The translations under genes and the position numbers were made by a program. From NCBI GenBank assembly GCA_024278835.1, contig JAJRSK010000033.1, forward strand, positions 62,001-126,000: a DNA stretch of 64,000 nucleotides, given 5' to 3'. The DNA is from Campylobacterales bacterium. Its GTDB lineage: Bacteria; Campylobacterota; Campylobacteria; Campylobacterales; QNZT01. Positions 42,117 through 51,556 of this stretch are shown here, in pieces (position 1 is the first letter of the stretch; the number at the start of each line of letters is the position of its first letter). The notes beneath the pieces were generated by a model that made no database searches, was not told the DNA's origin, and worked only from the letters and a program-made list of their open reading frames with translations.

Positions 42117-43946
42117 ATGCAAAATTATGGAATAGACCTCTGGTCGGATAATAACTATATCATTGACAAAGATACACTTAGGGTTAACTACGCTTCTAAA
42201 CCCTCTCTCTTAGAGATTGTTACAGAGATTAGAAAAGATGGTAAACGAGGACCTCTACTACTTCGTTTCCCCCATCTGATAGAGAAACAAATTGATGCCC
42301 TCTTTCATCATTTTTCACGTGTTTTTGACGAATTACACTATTCTGGTAGTTTTAAAGCTGTTTTTCCACTCAAAGTCAACCAATACCCAAACTTTATCAA
42401 AGCACTCCTAGAAAAAGGAGAAAAGTATCACTATGGTTTAGAAGCTGGCAGTAAAGCTGAACTACTTATCGCCATGACATACATCAATGACAACGCCCCT
42501 ATCCTTGTCAATGGATTTAAAGATAAAGAACTCATCAAGATGGCATTTTTATCCGCAAAAATGCAACAAGACATCACCATAACTATCGAAGGTATTAATG
42601 AATTAAAAAGCATCATTGCTGTGGCAAAAGAGGAAGGCTCACCCTTACCCAAAATCGGCTTACGGGTAAAATTACATAGTGCCGGTATTGGTCTGTGGGC
42701 TAAGAGCGGTGGTATCAACTCCAAGTTTGGACTCACCTCCACAGAGCTCATAGAAGCGATGACTTTGATGAAAGAGCATGGCTTACTCACACAATTCACC
42801 ATGATACATTTTCATATCGGCTCACAGATGACCAATATAGCACCACTTAAAAAAGCCCTTAAAGAAGCAGGAAATATCTATACAGACTTGATAAATTTAG
42901 GTGCACACAATCTACATACCATTAATTTAGGTGGTGGTTTGGCTATCGAATATTCTCAAAATATTGCCTCCCCACAGATACACTACTCCCTAGAAGAGTA
43001 TGCCAACGATGTCGTCTTTATGCTTCAGACTATTGCTAAAGCCAAAGGTGTCACTGAGCCAAATATCACAATAGAATCAGGCAGATTTGTCGCCGCGCCG
43101 CATGCACTCCTCATTGCACCAGTTTTTGAACTCTTTTCAAAAGAATATTCGGAGAAAGCACTCAAGTTAAAAGATAATAATCCCCCACTTATTGATGAAT
43201 TAAATGCACTATATCTTGACATAAACAAAAAAAATGCCAGAGAATTTTTACATGATAGTTTTGATCATCTGAATTCTCTTTTTACCCTTTTTGATCTTGG
43301 CTATATCAATCTTATAGATAGATCCAATGCAGAGATTTTGGTGCATCTTATCATGAAAAAATCTATTCTTCTTTTAAAAGATCAACACTTGGATGAACTT
43401 TTGAAAATGCAAGAACATATCCAAGAGAAGTACCTCGTCAATTTTTCTCTATTTCAAAGTATGTCAGATTTTTGGGGTCTCAAGCAACACTTTCCTGTGA
43501 TGCCCCTCTCCAAGCTTGATGAAAAACCAACCCATACTGCCAACCTCTGGGATATCACATGTGACAGCGATGGTGAAATACCCTTTGATGAGAAAGATCC
43601 CCTCTATCTTCATAGTGTAGATATAGAAAAAGAAGATTATTTTTTAGGTTTTTTTCTCACTGGTGCGTATCAAGAAGTCTTAGGGATGCGCCACAATCTC
43701 TTTACCCATCCTACCGAAGCGACTATTATGATAGAGGATAATGGATATAAAATTGAAAATATCACAGAGTCCTCTTCAATAATTGATATTTTAGACGATT
43801 TAGATTATGATACAAGTGATATAAAAAAACGTTTGTACATGCACATAAAAGAAAGCCATTTTATTAAAAAAGACGAAAAAGAAAATATCTTAACTATTTT
43901 AGATATATTACTTCGTGAAAATGGTTACCTAAAAACCACCAACTAG
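42117..43946 (+). CDS. speA: Biosynthetic arginine decarboxylase
   Basis: A 609-residue PLP enzyme of fold III that makes agmatine from arginine, feeding polyamine synthesis. AVFPLKVNQYP carries the PLP lysine, followed by YGLEAGSKAEL, IHFHIGSQMTNIAPLKKALKEA and TINLGGGLAIEYS. WDITCDSDGEIPF and a C-terminal GAYQEVLGMRHNLFTHP complete the active site. The length is typical for SpeA. The start is two bases after hisS. Campylobacterota use agmatine or its products to make norspermidine-type polyamines. Confidence 0.95.
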   Translation: MQNYGIDLWSDNNYIIDKDTLRVNYASKPSLLEIVTEIRKDGKRGPLLLRFPHLIEKQIDALFHHFSRVFDELHYSGSFKAVFPLKVNQYPNFIKALLEKGEKYHYGLEAGSKAELLIAMTYINDNAPILVNGFKDKELIKMAFLSAKMQQDITITIEGINELKSIIAVAKEEGSPLPKIGLRVKLHSAGIGLWAKSGGINSKFGLTSTELIEAMTLMKEHGLLTQFTMIHFHIGSQMTNIAPLKKALKEAGNIYTDLINLGAHNLHTINLGGGLAIEYSQNIASPQIHYSLEEYANDVVFMLQTIAKAKGVTEPNITIESGRFVAAPHALLIAPVFELFSKEYSEKALKLKDNNPPLIDELNALYLDINKKNAREFLHDSFDHLNSLFTLFDLGYINLIDRSNAEILVHLIMKKSILLLKDQHLDELLKMQEHIQEKYLVNFSLFQSMSDFWGLKQHFPVMPLSKLDEKPTHTANLWDITCDSDGEIPFDEKDPLYLHSVDIEKEDYFLGFFLTGAYQEVLGMRHNLFTHPTEATIMIEDNGYKIENITESSSIIDILDDLDYDTSDIKKRLYMHIKESHFIKKDEKENILTILDILLRENGYLKTTN

Positions 43947-43960
43947 AAGGAAAATACCTT

Positions 43961-44677
43961 ATGAGTAAATGCTCACTCTACCAAGTTATCAAAGAAGATT
44001 TAGCCACACCATGGAAAAATGATCCCGCTATTACTTCAAGATTGGAACTTTTTACCAATTATCCTGGCGTGTGGGCTCTGATTAATTATAGAGTAGCACA
44101 TCGACTTCATAACCGTAATTGGAAGATTCTTGCCCGTATGCTGATGGGTATCTCACAAATCTTCACTAACATTGATATCCATCCAGGGTGTAAAATAGGT
44201 AAACGTGTTTTTATCGATCACGGATTTGGTGTGGTTATCGGTGAAACTGCCATTATTGAAGATGAAGTACTCATCTATCAAGGTGTCACACTGGGAGGGG
44301 TAAGTTTGGATAGAGATGTTAAACGACATCCAACCATCAAAAAAGGAGCAGTTATCGGTGGTGGTGCTAAGGTCCTAGGAAATATTGAGATAGGTGAAAA
44401 TGCAAGGGTTGGAGCCAACTCCGTAGTGGTAAAATCTGTTCCTGCTGAGTGTACCGCAGTAGGTATTCCTGCACGTGTCATAAACAAAGGTAAAGACAAA
44501 GCACAACTCTCACACAATAAAATCCCTGATATCAACAAGCAACTCTTCATATATCTCTCAAAAAGATTGTCAGTGTTAGAAGACGCCCTTCTCAATCATC
44601 ATGAAAATGCACTAGTTGAAAAAGATCATGAATTAGAAAAAATGTATAAAGATTTCATTGAAACGATGGATAATTAA
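43961..44677 (+). CDS. cysE: Serine O-acetyltransferase
   Basis: A 238-residue enzyme that acetylates serine for cysteine synthesis. The left-handed beta-helix hexapeptides are IDIHPGCKIGKRVFIDHGFG, VVIGETAIIEDEVLIYQGVTLGG and ARVGANSVVVKSVP. The active-site His lies in DHGFGVVIGET. The N-terminal extension is the short helical form. AAGGAAA precedes the ATG. It ends the flgA-cysE block, with a bidirectional terminator downstream. Confidence 0.95.
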   Translation: MSKCSLYQVIKEDLATPWKNDPAITSRLELFTNYPGVWALINYRVAHRLHNRNWKILARMLMGISQIFTNIDIHPGCKIGKRVFIDHGFGVVIGETAIIEDEVLIYQGVTLGGVSLDRDVKRHPTIKKGAVIGGGAKVLGNIEIGENARVGANSVVVKSVPAECTAVGIPARVINKGKDKAQLSHNKIPDINKQLFIYLSKRLSVLEDALLNHHENALVEKDHELEKMYKDFIETMDN

Positions 44678-44692
44678 AAGATAAAGAAGAAG

Positions 44693-44720
44693 TAGAGAAT
44701 GTCACTAAGGACATTCTCTA
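44693..44720. terminator. Bidirectional terminator between cysE and the convergent barrel-SPOR gene
   Basis: TAGAGAATGTC and GACATTCTCTA form a perfect 11-bp stem with the loop ACTAAG. Confidence 0.75.
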
Positions 44721-44730
44721 TAAGGTATAA

Positions 44731-45657
44731 CTACTTTCTCGTACTATAAACAAAAGCGTCACATTGAATTGTTTTCTTGATTTCACACAATGCTTCAAAA
44801 GCATCTTTTTTACACTGATATGGACCAACAAGAAGTCTATTAACTTGTGTACCACTTGGATTTGTCGAAACAAAATCTCTGTGTGTATAACCATTGACAT
44901 CTAATTTATTGATAAGTGCCATATTTTTGATTTTTTCATCACAATTTGTACACTTAAGCTCTGAAGCCACTTGTACATAATAGCTATTATCACATCTATC
45001 TGTATAGTTGATAGGCGTTGTACATACTTGGATAGTTTGTGCAGGCGATGCAATCGTTACAATTTTTTCAACTTCTTTTACTACCACTTTTTCTATCACT
45101 CTCGTACCACCACCAAAAGCATAGGCTAAACCAAGTGTAGGTACGACATCAATCGTTTCACATTTGTCTTTTCTTAGAACTCTTACTTCTGGATTAAGAC
45201 TGAGTCTATCTGTTAGTGCAACAGCTGCACCCACACCAGCATCAAGGAACCATTGTCCAGAGCATGAACCACTTGGCGTTGTTACACCATCTTCGTAGTT
45301 TTCATAACCGCCACCCGCTAAGATGTATGGCGTGATATTATGCCATGGTGTCGATTTTCTAAGGAGACCATTCACGGCAAATCTATTTACAGACGTTGAA
45401 TCACTACCATTTAATGTTGTCGCATTAGCACGGTTAAAATCAGCATCTATCACTCTCTCATAACCAACTCGTAGACCCACATTATCATTAAAATATGTAT
45501 TAAGATTTACACCTACAACGGGGGCATCATCAACAACACAATCACTATCAGCAAAATTATAACCACCGTAAACATTAACGTCTGAGGTATAATCACTCGC
45601 CAGTACGGAAGAACTTAAGACTACAACTGCAGAACAAGTAAACAAAAACTTTCTCAT
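44731..45657 (-). CDS. Beta-barrel outer-membrane protein with C-terminal SPOR-like domain (paralogue of 37337-38551)
   Basis: A protein of about 308 residues. ATG at 45657 (AGGAGTCTTTTA upstream) gives a clean signal peptide, MRKFLFTCSAVVVLSSSVLA. The barrel part has VYGGYNFADSDCVV, NVGLRVGYERVIDADF and FLDAGVGAAVALTDRLSLNPEVRV. A Val/Glu-rich linker (VIEKVVVKEVEKIV) leads to a SPOR-type domain with YYVQVAS, GPYQCKKDAF and many Cys. It shares this order with the gene at 37337, which inserts a repeat loop. TTGACT at 45711-45706 with an AT-rich stretch downstream may be its promoter. Confidence 0.75.
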   Translation of the reverse strand: MRKFLFTCSAVVVLSSSVLASDYTSDVNVYGGYNFADSDCVVDDAPVVGVNLNTYFNDNVGLRVGYERVIDADFNRANATTLNGSDSTSVNRFAVNGLLRKSTPWHNITPYILAGGGYENYEDGVTTPSGSCSGQWFLDAGVGAAVALTDRLSLNPEVRVLRKDKCETIDVVPTLGLAYAFGGGTRVIEKVVVKEVEKIVTIASPAQTIQVCTTPINYTDRCDNSYYVQVASELKCTNCDEKIKNMALINKLDVNGYTHRDFVSTNPSGTQVNRLLVGPYQCKKDAFEALCEIKKTIQCDAFVYSTRK

Positions 45658-45753
45658 TAAAAGACTCCTAGAATTTAAAATTTCATAAATATATTTAATA
45701 TATTCAGTCAACATTGAAATATTTTATTGTTATTTAGCTTAAGGTAACATCTA

Positions 45754-47568
45754 TTAAATATAATACTTTTTTAAAAAGGCATCATCAATATCCAGCAAGC
45801 CCCTCTTTCGCAGGCTTTGAATAACTTCTTTATCACAGTCTGTATCATCTGGCCATCTACGAGGAAAGCCTTCTATTTTTCCCTTATTTGTTGCATCTAC
45901 ACATATAAATTCTTTTCCAAGAATGATATCACGAGAAGAATCTATATTGTTCACTATTCGCCAAAGAAGCATGTAGGGGTTGTCTAAACTATTTTTATCT
46001 ACATCCACAAAGATAACTAACTTTGTATGTTCTTTGATGGCTTTTAACTTTTCAAAACTATTTTGAACTTTCTCCTGTTTATCAAGTCCGATGATAGTGA
46101 TAGGTGTTTTCGTATAAGTTTTATACTGTTTGAGTGATTTAACAGTAGGTTCTAACTTTCTAACAATAGAAAGCAAATCATCATCACTCAGTATATTTTT
46201 AGTAGGAAAATCAACATTATCACTAGTACAATCTATACCCAATTTCCCACCATAAGCAAAGTCATCAGAAGCATGATCTAATGCATCACAAACGCCTTCA
46301 CTTATCATGATATTTTCTATCTTTACACGATCAAGTATATAATCACTCAATGCTTCATAATCTTCCAAATCGGGGGCATCTTCATTGACAAATATCGCAT
46401 GCTTGACAAAACTCATCTGTCCTACACCCCAAAATACATGCATAAACTGCTTGGCATGACCTGGATATTGCGTCTTCATCTTGGCAATGATAAGATTATG
46501 AAAGACCCCATTTTCAGGCATCACATAATCAATCAAGTCAGGTGCGGTTGTGCGAAGAAGTGGTAAAAATATCCTCTCCGTTGCCCACCCCATATACTTA
46601 TCTTCTAAAGGTGGCTTACCCACTACGGTCGCTAAATAGACAGGCTCTTTTTTGTGCGTGATACAAGTAACATCCATCACAGGATACTCCTCTTGGAGCG
46701 TATAATACCCTGTATGATCACCAAAAGGCCCCTCTATCTCCATCTGAGAGGGATCTACAAATCCCTCAATCACAAAATCAACATCCTCAGGAATATATAA
46801 ATCATTCGTCAAAGACTTCACCAATCTTGCACTCTCACCTTTGATAAAACCATACATCAAAAGTTCAAACACCCCATGAGGCAATGGTGCAGTAGCAGCC
46901 CATGTGTAGAGAGGGTCTCCTCCGATAGCGATAGAAACAGGCATTTTTTTACCTGCTTTTTTATACTCATTAAAGAAGTTAGCAGAGTCCTTGTGGATTT
47001 GCCAGTGCATCCCCAAACGCTTGTCGCTATATACTTGTAGACGGTACATCCCTAAGTTTTTTCGCTCACCATCTAAAGACTCAGTATACACTTGCCCCAT
47101 AGTGATAAAAGGACCACCATCTTGTGTCCACGTCGTCAGTATAGGGATATCATAAAGATTTGCATTATCATGATAGATAACCTCTTGGCAAGCCCCTTTC
47201 CCTTTTAAACGTTTAGGGAATACACTTTTAAGAGAAAAAAGCTGTGAAAGCATCCCAAACTTTTCTCCGATTGAAGAAGGTGGCTTAAGGTGTAATAATT
47301 TTTCTATCTCATCAGCGATATCATCTGCTTTTTTTCCGATAAAAAGTTCAGTTGCCTGATGTGAGCCAAAAGCATTCATCAAGACAGGTGTAGCGAACTT
47401 TTTATCTAATCTTTTGGAAACAGGGTTGGTAAAGAGAAGGGCTTGTGAGTTCTCTTTTTTTACTTCTATATAAGCGATATGGGGAATTCCTAAATCTATA
47501 TCTACTTCTGCATCTATCACACGCAAAAGGTTGTGTTCTTTGAGTAACTCTATGGCATTTTTCATCAT
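45754..47568 (-). CDS. UbiD-family decarboxylase of the futalosine menaquinone pathway
   Basis: A 604-residue prenyl-FMN-dependent decarboxylase. Markers are LTTWTQDGGPFITMGQV, GMYRLQVYSDKRLGMHWQIHKD (FMN/Mn binding), the catalytic Glu region in EGPFGDHTGYYTLQEEYP and PENGVFHNLIIAKMKTQYPGHAKQ. The length, and the lack of a ubiquinone pathway in this phylum, point to the menaquinone decarboxylase of the futalosine route. It needs the prenylated flavin made by UbiX (39344-39868). A 10-bp inverted repeat overlaps its ribosome-binding site. ATG at 47568 or one codon later. Confidence 0.88.
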   Translation of the reverse strand: MMKNAIELLKEHNLLRVIDAEVDIDLGIPHIAYIEVKKENSQALLFTNPVSKRLDKKFATPVLMNAFGSHQATELFIGKKADDIADEIEKLLHLKPPSSIGEKFGMLSQLFSLKSVFPKRLKGKGACQEVIYHDNANLYDIPILTTWTQDGGPFITMGQVYTESLDGERKNLGMYRLQVYSDKRLGMHWQIHKDSANFFNEYKKAGKKMPVSIAIGGDPLYTWAATAPLPHGVFELLMYGFIKGESARLVKSLTNDLYIPEDVDFVIEGFVDPSQMEIEGPFGDHTGYYTLQEEYPVMDVTCITHKKEPVYLATVVGKPPLEDKYMGWATERIFLPLLRTTAPDLIDYVMPENGVFHNLIIAKMKTQYPGHAKQFMHVFWGVGQMSFVKHAIFVNEDAPDLEDYEALSDYILDRVKIENIMISEGVCDALDHASDDFAYGGKLGIDCTSDNVDFPTKNILSDDDLLSIVRKLEPTVKSLKQYKTYTKTPITIIGLDKQEKVQNSFEKLKAIKEHTKLVIFVDVDKNSLDNPYMLLWRIVNNIDSSRDIILGKEFICVDATNKGKIEGFPRRWPDDTDCDKEVIQSLRKRGLLDIDDAFLKKYYI

Positions 47569-47597
47569 TTTTCCTATAAGAGATTTCTATAGGAAAA
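47569..47597 (-). promoter_or_regulatory. Hairpin at the ribosome-binding site of the UbiD-family gene
   Basis: TTTTCCTATA (47569-47578) and TATAGGAAAA (47588-47597) form a 10-bp inverted repeat with a nine-base loop, right before the ATG. In the mRNA it would bury the AGGAAAA ribosome-binding site. Confidence 0.45.
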
Positions 47598-47632
47598 GGG
47601 TATTATAATCTTGATTAATACCCTATGAATTT

Positions 47633-47685
47633 AAGGGCACTTCTAAAGCCCATTATGAATGACTAGGGTTTTTAGAAGTGCCCTT
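47633..47685. terminator. Strong terminator after hemC
   Basis: AAGGGCACTTCTAAA (47633-47647) pairs perfectly with TTTAGAAGTGCCCTT (47671-47685), a 15-bp stem with T-runs on the far side. It closes the long minus-strand block that ends with hemC. Confidence 0.75.
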
Positions 47686-47689
47686 TATT

Positions 47690-48634
47690 TTAAAATATCT
47701 CATTTAGTGCCATATCTTCAGCACGTTTGAGTAATTTTATCGCACCATTTTCTATCATGATATCTGCGAGTTCTTTGCCCATCTGTCTGAAAGCCTGTTT
47801 GTCACAAAACTTCTTCTCTTTGATAATCTCATTGCCATCAGGCATACCCACACAACATCTAGCGACGATATTCTCACCATCAAACTTTGCATTGACACCT
47901 ATAGGCACTTGACAGCCACCTTCTAAAATCGTCACAAAGTCTCTCTCAACAGTTGTTTCAATAAAAGCATCTTCATCATTAAGTACAGAAATAATCTCTA
48001 AAATCTCAGGATCATCAATCGCTTCGATACCAAGTGCCGCTTGCCCCATAGCAGGAATCATTTGTGTCACTTCTATGGGTGTTGCAAACTTCACTTCCTT
48101 TTGAAGCCCAAGTCTATTTAATCCAGCGGTCGCTAAGATAATAGCATCATACTCACCCTCTTTAAGTTTTCTGATTCTTGTATTGACGTTACCACGAAGA
48201 TTTTTAATCTCTAAATCAGGGCGCAAAGCCAAAATTTGCATACGGCGTCTTAAACTCGTCGTACCGACAACTGCACCTTCTGGAAGTGCATCGATATCTT
48301 CATACTTTTCACTCAACAGACAATCACGTACATCTTCACGTTCTGTGATGGCAGCAAGTACCAGACCTTCAGGAAACTCCATAGGCACATCTTTGAGACT
48401 ATGTACCGCGATATGTGCCCTGCCTTCAAGCATAGCATCTTCAAGTTCTTTTGTAAAAAGTCCCTTACCACCTATCTTTGCCAAAGGGGTATCTAGAATC
48501 TTATCCCCTTTGGTTGACATCTCATTTAGCTCCACCTCCATCTCAGGAAAAGCTTTTTCAAGTGCTGCTTTGATATGTTCAGATTGCCATAAGGCTAACT
48601 TACTTTTTCTTGTTGCTATGATAAGTTTTTTCAC
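47690..48634 (-). CDS. hemC: Porphobilinogen deaminase (hydroxymethylbilane synthase)
   Basis: A 314-residue haem enzyme that polymerises four porphobilinogens. IATRKSKLALWQSEHIK opens the protein, GGKGLFTKELEDAML and HSLKDVPMEFPEGLVLAAI carry the dipyrromethane-binding and catalytic Asp-adjacent motifs, and TSLRRRMQIL, NLRGNVNTRIRKL and GGCQVPIGV (cofactor Cys in the last) follow. It overlaps the DsbC-like gene by four bases and closes the minus-strand block at a strong terminator. Confidence 0.96.
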   Translation of the reverse strand: MKKLIIATRKSKLALWQSEHIKAALEKAFPEMEVELNEMSTKGDKILDTPLAKIGGKGLFTKELEDAMLEGRAHIAVHSLKDVPMEFPEGLVLAAITEREDVRDCLLSEKYEDIDALPEGAVVGTTSLRRRMQILALRPDLEIKNLRGNVNTRIRKLKEGEYDAIILATAGLNRLGLQKEVKFATPIEVTQMIPAMGQAALGIEAIDDPEILEIISVLNDEDAFIETTVERDFVTILEGGCQVPIGVNAKFDGENIVARCCVGMPDGNEIIKEKKFCDKQAFRQMGKELADIMIENGAIKLLKRAEDMALNEIF

Positions 48635-49506
48635 TTTTTAATCATCTCTTTATATTTACTTCTTGAATAATCTTTTTTGCCATTGACATAAATAGTTGGT
48701 GTACCACCTATCATTAGTTTTCCAGCCGCCTCTAAATCTTCACTATAATGCACCAATATCTTTTGTTCATTGATATCTTTTTCTGTGATTTTAGTTCCTA
48801 TAGCCTTATTAAAAGCTTTCAAAATCTTCTTATCATCATCACTATCCAATGCAAATTTCGCAGCATAAACTTTTTCAACTACATCTTTTATACCTTGATT
48901 TTCTGCCACTAAAATCGCCTTTATGATTGTTGGTGCCTCTTTATGTAGCATCGTTAAAGGAAAGTGATAATAATAAAGTGCTATTTTATCAGGATTCTCT
49001 TTGACCGCTTTTAAAAGCTTTGGCATATAGGTTTGGCAAAATGGGCAAATAGGATCTGAAAAGGCTACTATCTTCATCTTGGCATCTGGATTACCATAGA
49101 GTAGGTGATCTGCTTTATAAAAATCTTTCCCCTCTAAATCTGGTGCCATTTTATCTTTTAATGAACCTTTATTGATGATATTAACAAAGTCACGTACGAT
49201 AAACGTACCATTTGAAAAAATTTTATCATGTACTGTCATAATTTCTTTTTTCTTTTGCTTTTTCTTCTTATTTACCTCTAAATCAATATCAAGGAAATAA
49301 ACTTTCCAACCAGGAAGTTTATCAAGTTCTTTTGATTGTTTTACCCTTATATCTTGAAGCTTAAAATCCTTATTAACGTTAATAGCTCTTTTTACATACT
49401 CAACGAGATTTTTTTCAACTCTCTCTTCTTTTGTGCTTTTAGCACTCACAATACCACTACTTAAGAGTGTCAATATCCATAACTTCGACATCAATCGCGT
49501 CATCAT
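48631..49506 (-). CDS. Periplasmic thiol:disulfide oxidoreductase, DsbC/DsbG-like
   Basis: A 291-residue exported protein with a signal peptide ending in SGIVSAKS. An N-terminal region with a Lys-rich stretch (EVNKKKKQKKKEI) precedes a thioredoxin domain with the active site SDPICPFCQTYMP (C-P-F-C near residue 155) and the cis-Pro loop GGTPTIYVNG. The order suggests a disulphide isomerase or oxidase working in the periplasm. The ATG at 49506 lies 50 bases inside the fxsA gene, an unusually long overlap; AAAGGATA supports it, and a start near residue 6 is also possible. Confidence 0.8.
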   Translation of the reverse strand: MMTRLMSKLWILTLLSSGIVSAKSTKEERVEKNLVEYVKRAINVNKDFKLQDIRVKQSKELDKLPGWKVYFLDIDLEVNKKKKQKKKEIMTVHDKIFSNGTFIVRDFVNIINKGSLKDKMAPDLEGKDFYKADHLLYGNPDAKMKIVAFSDPICPFCQTYMPKLLKAVKENPDKIALYYYHFPLTMLHKEAPTIIKAILVAENQGIKDVVEKVYAAKFALDSDDDKKILKAFNKAIGTKITEKDINEQKILVHYSEDLEAAGKLMIGGTPTIYVNGKKDYSRSKYKEMIKK

Positions 49507-49864
49507 TATCCTTTCTTTTATATTTTTTATTTTTTAATTTAAAGATTTTTTTAGCAATAAAGGTGCCTATAAAACTAAACTGCAAAGCCACCCCTAACAT
49601 ATCACTAAAAAAGCCTGGAATGATTAAAAGTACGGCACCTAAGAGCGTAAAGAGACTTAGCTTTTGAAACTCTTCTATGCTCATCTCGCCACTCATAAGC
49701 ATACTCATACTTTGATTCACAGTATAACGAAAATTGATTAATAAAAATAAACCAACTCCCGCAGAAAATATAATCTCTAAAAAAGTTAAAAGCCCACCAA
49801 TTTCTCCAGAGATATTGGATGTCACCATCACTTCGACAAAAAGATAAAGAAGAAAATATATCAA
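49457..49864 (-). CDS. FxsA family membrane protein
   Basis: A 135-residue inner-membrane protein with three to four hydrophobic segments: MIYFLLYLFVEVMVTSNIS, EIIFSAGVGLFLLINFR and SLFTLLGAVLLIIPGFFSDMLGVALQ (the FxsA signature with G-F-x-T/S-D). A short basic tail (FKLKNKKYKRKD) is cytoplasmic. FxsA in E. coli relieves phage F exclusion, but its normal role is unclear. It starts immediately after the proS stop and overlaps the DsbC-like gene. Confidence 0.88.
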   Translation of the reverse strand: MIYFLLYLFVEVMVTSNISGEIGGLLTFLEIIFSAGVGLFLLINFRYTVNQSMSMLMSGEMSIEEFQKLSLFTLLGAVLLIIPGFFSDMLGVALQFSFIGTFIAKKIFKLKNKKYKRKDNDDAIDVEVMDIDTLK

Positions 49865-51556
49865 CTACAGTCCTTTTATCTTTTCAAAAATTTCATCTTT
49901 GTGAATGGTCTCTTTTTCTAGTGTTGCACGATGACCTAGTTGTACTTCACCCTCTTTAAGCCCTTTACCCACGATGATAGCATAAGGAAATCCTAACAAC
50001 TCAAAATCACCCATCTTAAATCCAAAACGCTCATTTCTATCATCCAACAAAACAGAGATGTTTTCTTCTTGCATCTGTTCATAAAGAGACGTAGCAAAAC
50101 TCACTTGTTCTTCATCTTTGATACTGGAAATCACGATATCAAATTTAAAAGGTGTCGTAGCATCCGTCCACAAACAGCCTTTTTCATCGTGGTGCTGTTC
50201 TATCATGACAGCGACCAAACGACTCACACCGATACCATAAGTACCCATGACAAGTGGTTTACTTTTTCCATTTCTATCCAAGAAAGTGGCCCCTAGTGCT
50301 TCAGAATATGCCGTTCCTAGTTGAAAGATATGCCCAACTTCAATCCCTTTGGTAATTTCAAGTGCGCTTCCACACGCCACACATCTATCTCCAGCATTGA
50401 CAGAAGTGATATCATGATAGTCAAATTCTTCATTTTCAAAGCTAACCCCTATATCATGATAGTCTTTTTTATTGGCACCACATATCAAAGAACTTGCCTT
50501 TTTTAAAGAGTCATCAAAATAACAATCTACACTTTGATTATGTGGCCCTATAAAGCCAACGACCATACCTGCCGCTTCTAACTCTTCACTACTGACATCT
50601 TCGAGTTCCAAGGCACCACAAGTATTCTGCGCCTTTACTTCTTGCAGTTCATCACTTCCTCGTAAAAAGAAAAGAACGATTTTCTCCTCTTCTTCATAAA
50701 TCGCTTTTTTAGCGACTGCTTTAACAAAGTAATACGCATCGATTTTAAAAAAGTCACTTAAGGCTTCTATCGTTGTGATATCAGGTGTGTGAAATGTACC
50801 TGCCTGCATCTCTACATCACCATCAGGTACAGAAACTGCCTGACGCTTTGCTGCTTCGATATTGGCAGCATAATCACAACCAGAACAGACGATGATATCA
50901 TCTTCCCCATTATCCGCTAACACCATAAGCTCCCGTGAACCACTACCACCTATAGCACCACTATCAGCTTCCACAACACGAAAGTCAAGTCCAAGTCGTT
51001 CTAGTATACGGCTATACGTCTGCTCCATCAAGGCATATTCACGTTTTAAATCTTCCTCATCTTCATGAAAACTATAACCATCTTTCATCAAAAACTCTCG
51101 TCCACGTAGTAGTCCATAACGTGGTCTTGCTTCATCTCGAAATTTTGTATTGATTTGATAAAGATTAAGAGGCAATTGTTTGTAGCTTTTGAGACGATTT
51201 CGTACTAAATCAACCATAGCCTCTTCATGCGTTGGCCCCAAAACAAATTCATTATTTTTTCTATCTTTAAAACGCAATAACTCTTTTCCAAATTTCGCAT
51301 AACGCCCACTCTCTTTCCAAAGTTCAGTAGGAGTAACAAATCCAAGTTGCACCTCTTGGCATCCAGCCTTATCCAATTCTTCCTTGACAATAGTACGTAT
51401 CTTATCAAGCACAATTTTACCTAGTGGTAAAAAGTTATAAATCCCAGCACCTATCTGTGAAACAAAGCCACCCCGAACAAGATAGATATGGCTAGGTAAT
51501 AGCGCATCTTTTGGTGCTTCTTTAGCAGTTGGAGCAAAAAGGTTTGTAAATCTCAC
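49865..51556 (-). CDS. proS: Prolyl-tRNA synthetase (bacterial type with insertion domain)
   Basis: A 563-residue class II synthetase. [25 protein letters not shown] is the typical N-terminus, with motif 2 [30 protein letters not shown]. The central INS editing domain (about 225-380) is present, then [23 protein letters not shown] and the anticodon-binding C-terminal domain. It overlaps hemA by four bases and abuts fxsA, in the haem/aminoacyl-tRNA gene order known from Helicobacter (hemC, proS, hemA, ispB). Confidence 0.96.
   Translation of the reverse strand: MRFTNLFAPTAKEAPKDALLPSHIYLVRGGFVSQIGAGIYNFLPLGKIVLDKIRTIVKEELDKAGCQEVQLGFVTPTELWKESGRYAKFGKELLRFKDRKNNEFVLGPTHEEAMVDLVRNRLKSYKQLPLNLYQINTKFRDEARPRYGLLRGREFLMKDGYSFHEDEEDLKREYALMEQTYSRILERLGLDFRVVEADSGAIGGSGSRELMVLADNGEDDIIVCSGCDYAANIEAAKRQAVSVPDGDVEMQAGTFHTPDITTIEALSDFFKIDAYYFVKAVAKKAIYEEEEKIVLFFLRGSDELQEVKAQNTCGALELEDVSSEELEAAGMVVGFIGPHNQSVDCYFDDSLKKASSLICGANKKDYHDIGVSFENEEFDYHDITSVNAGDRCVACGSALEITKGIEVGHIFQLGTAYSEALGATFLDRNGKSKPLVMGTYGIGVSRLVAVMIEQHHDEKGCLWTDATTPFKFDIVISSIKDEEQVSFATSLYEQMQEENISVLLDDRNERFGFKMGDFELLGFPYAIIVGKGLKEGEVQLGHRATLEKETIHKDEIFEKIKGL

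Noticed and set aside
45658-45714. Nineteen-residue N-terminal extension of the barrel-SPOR protein at 44731
   Set aside because: The extension would precede the signal peptide, while AGGAG stands correctly before the inner ATG at 45657.
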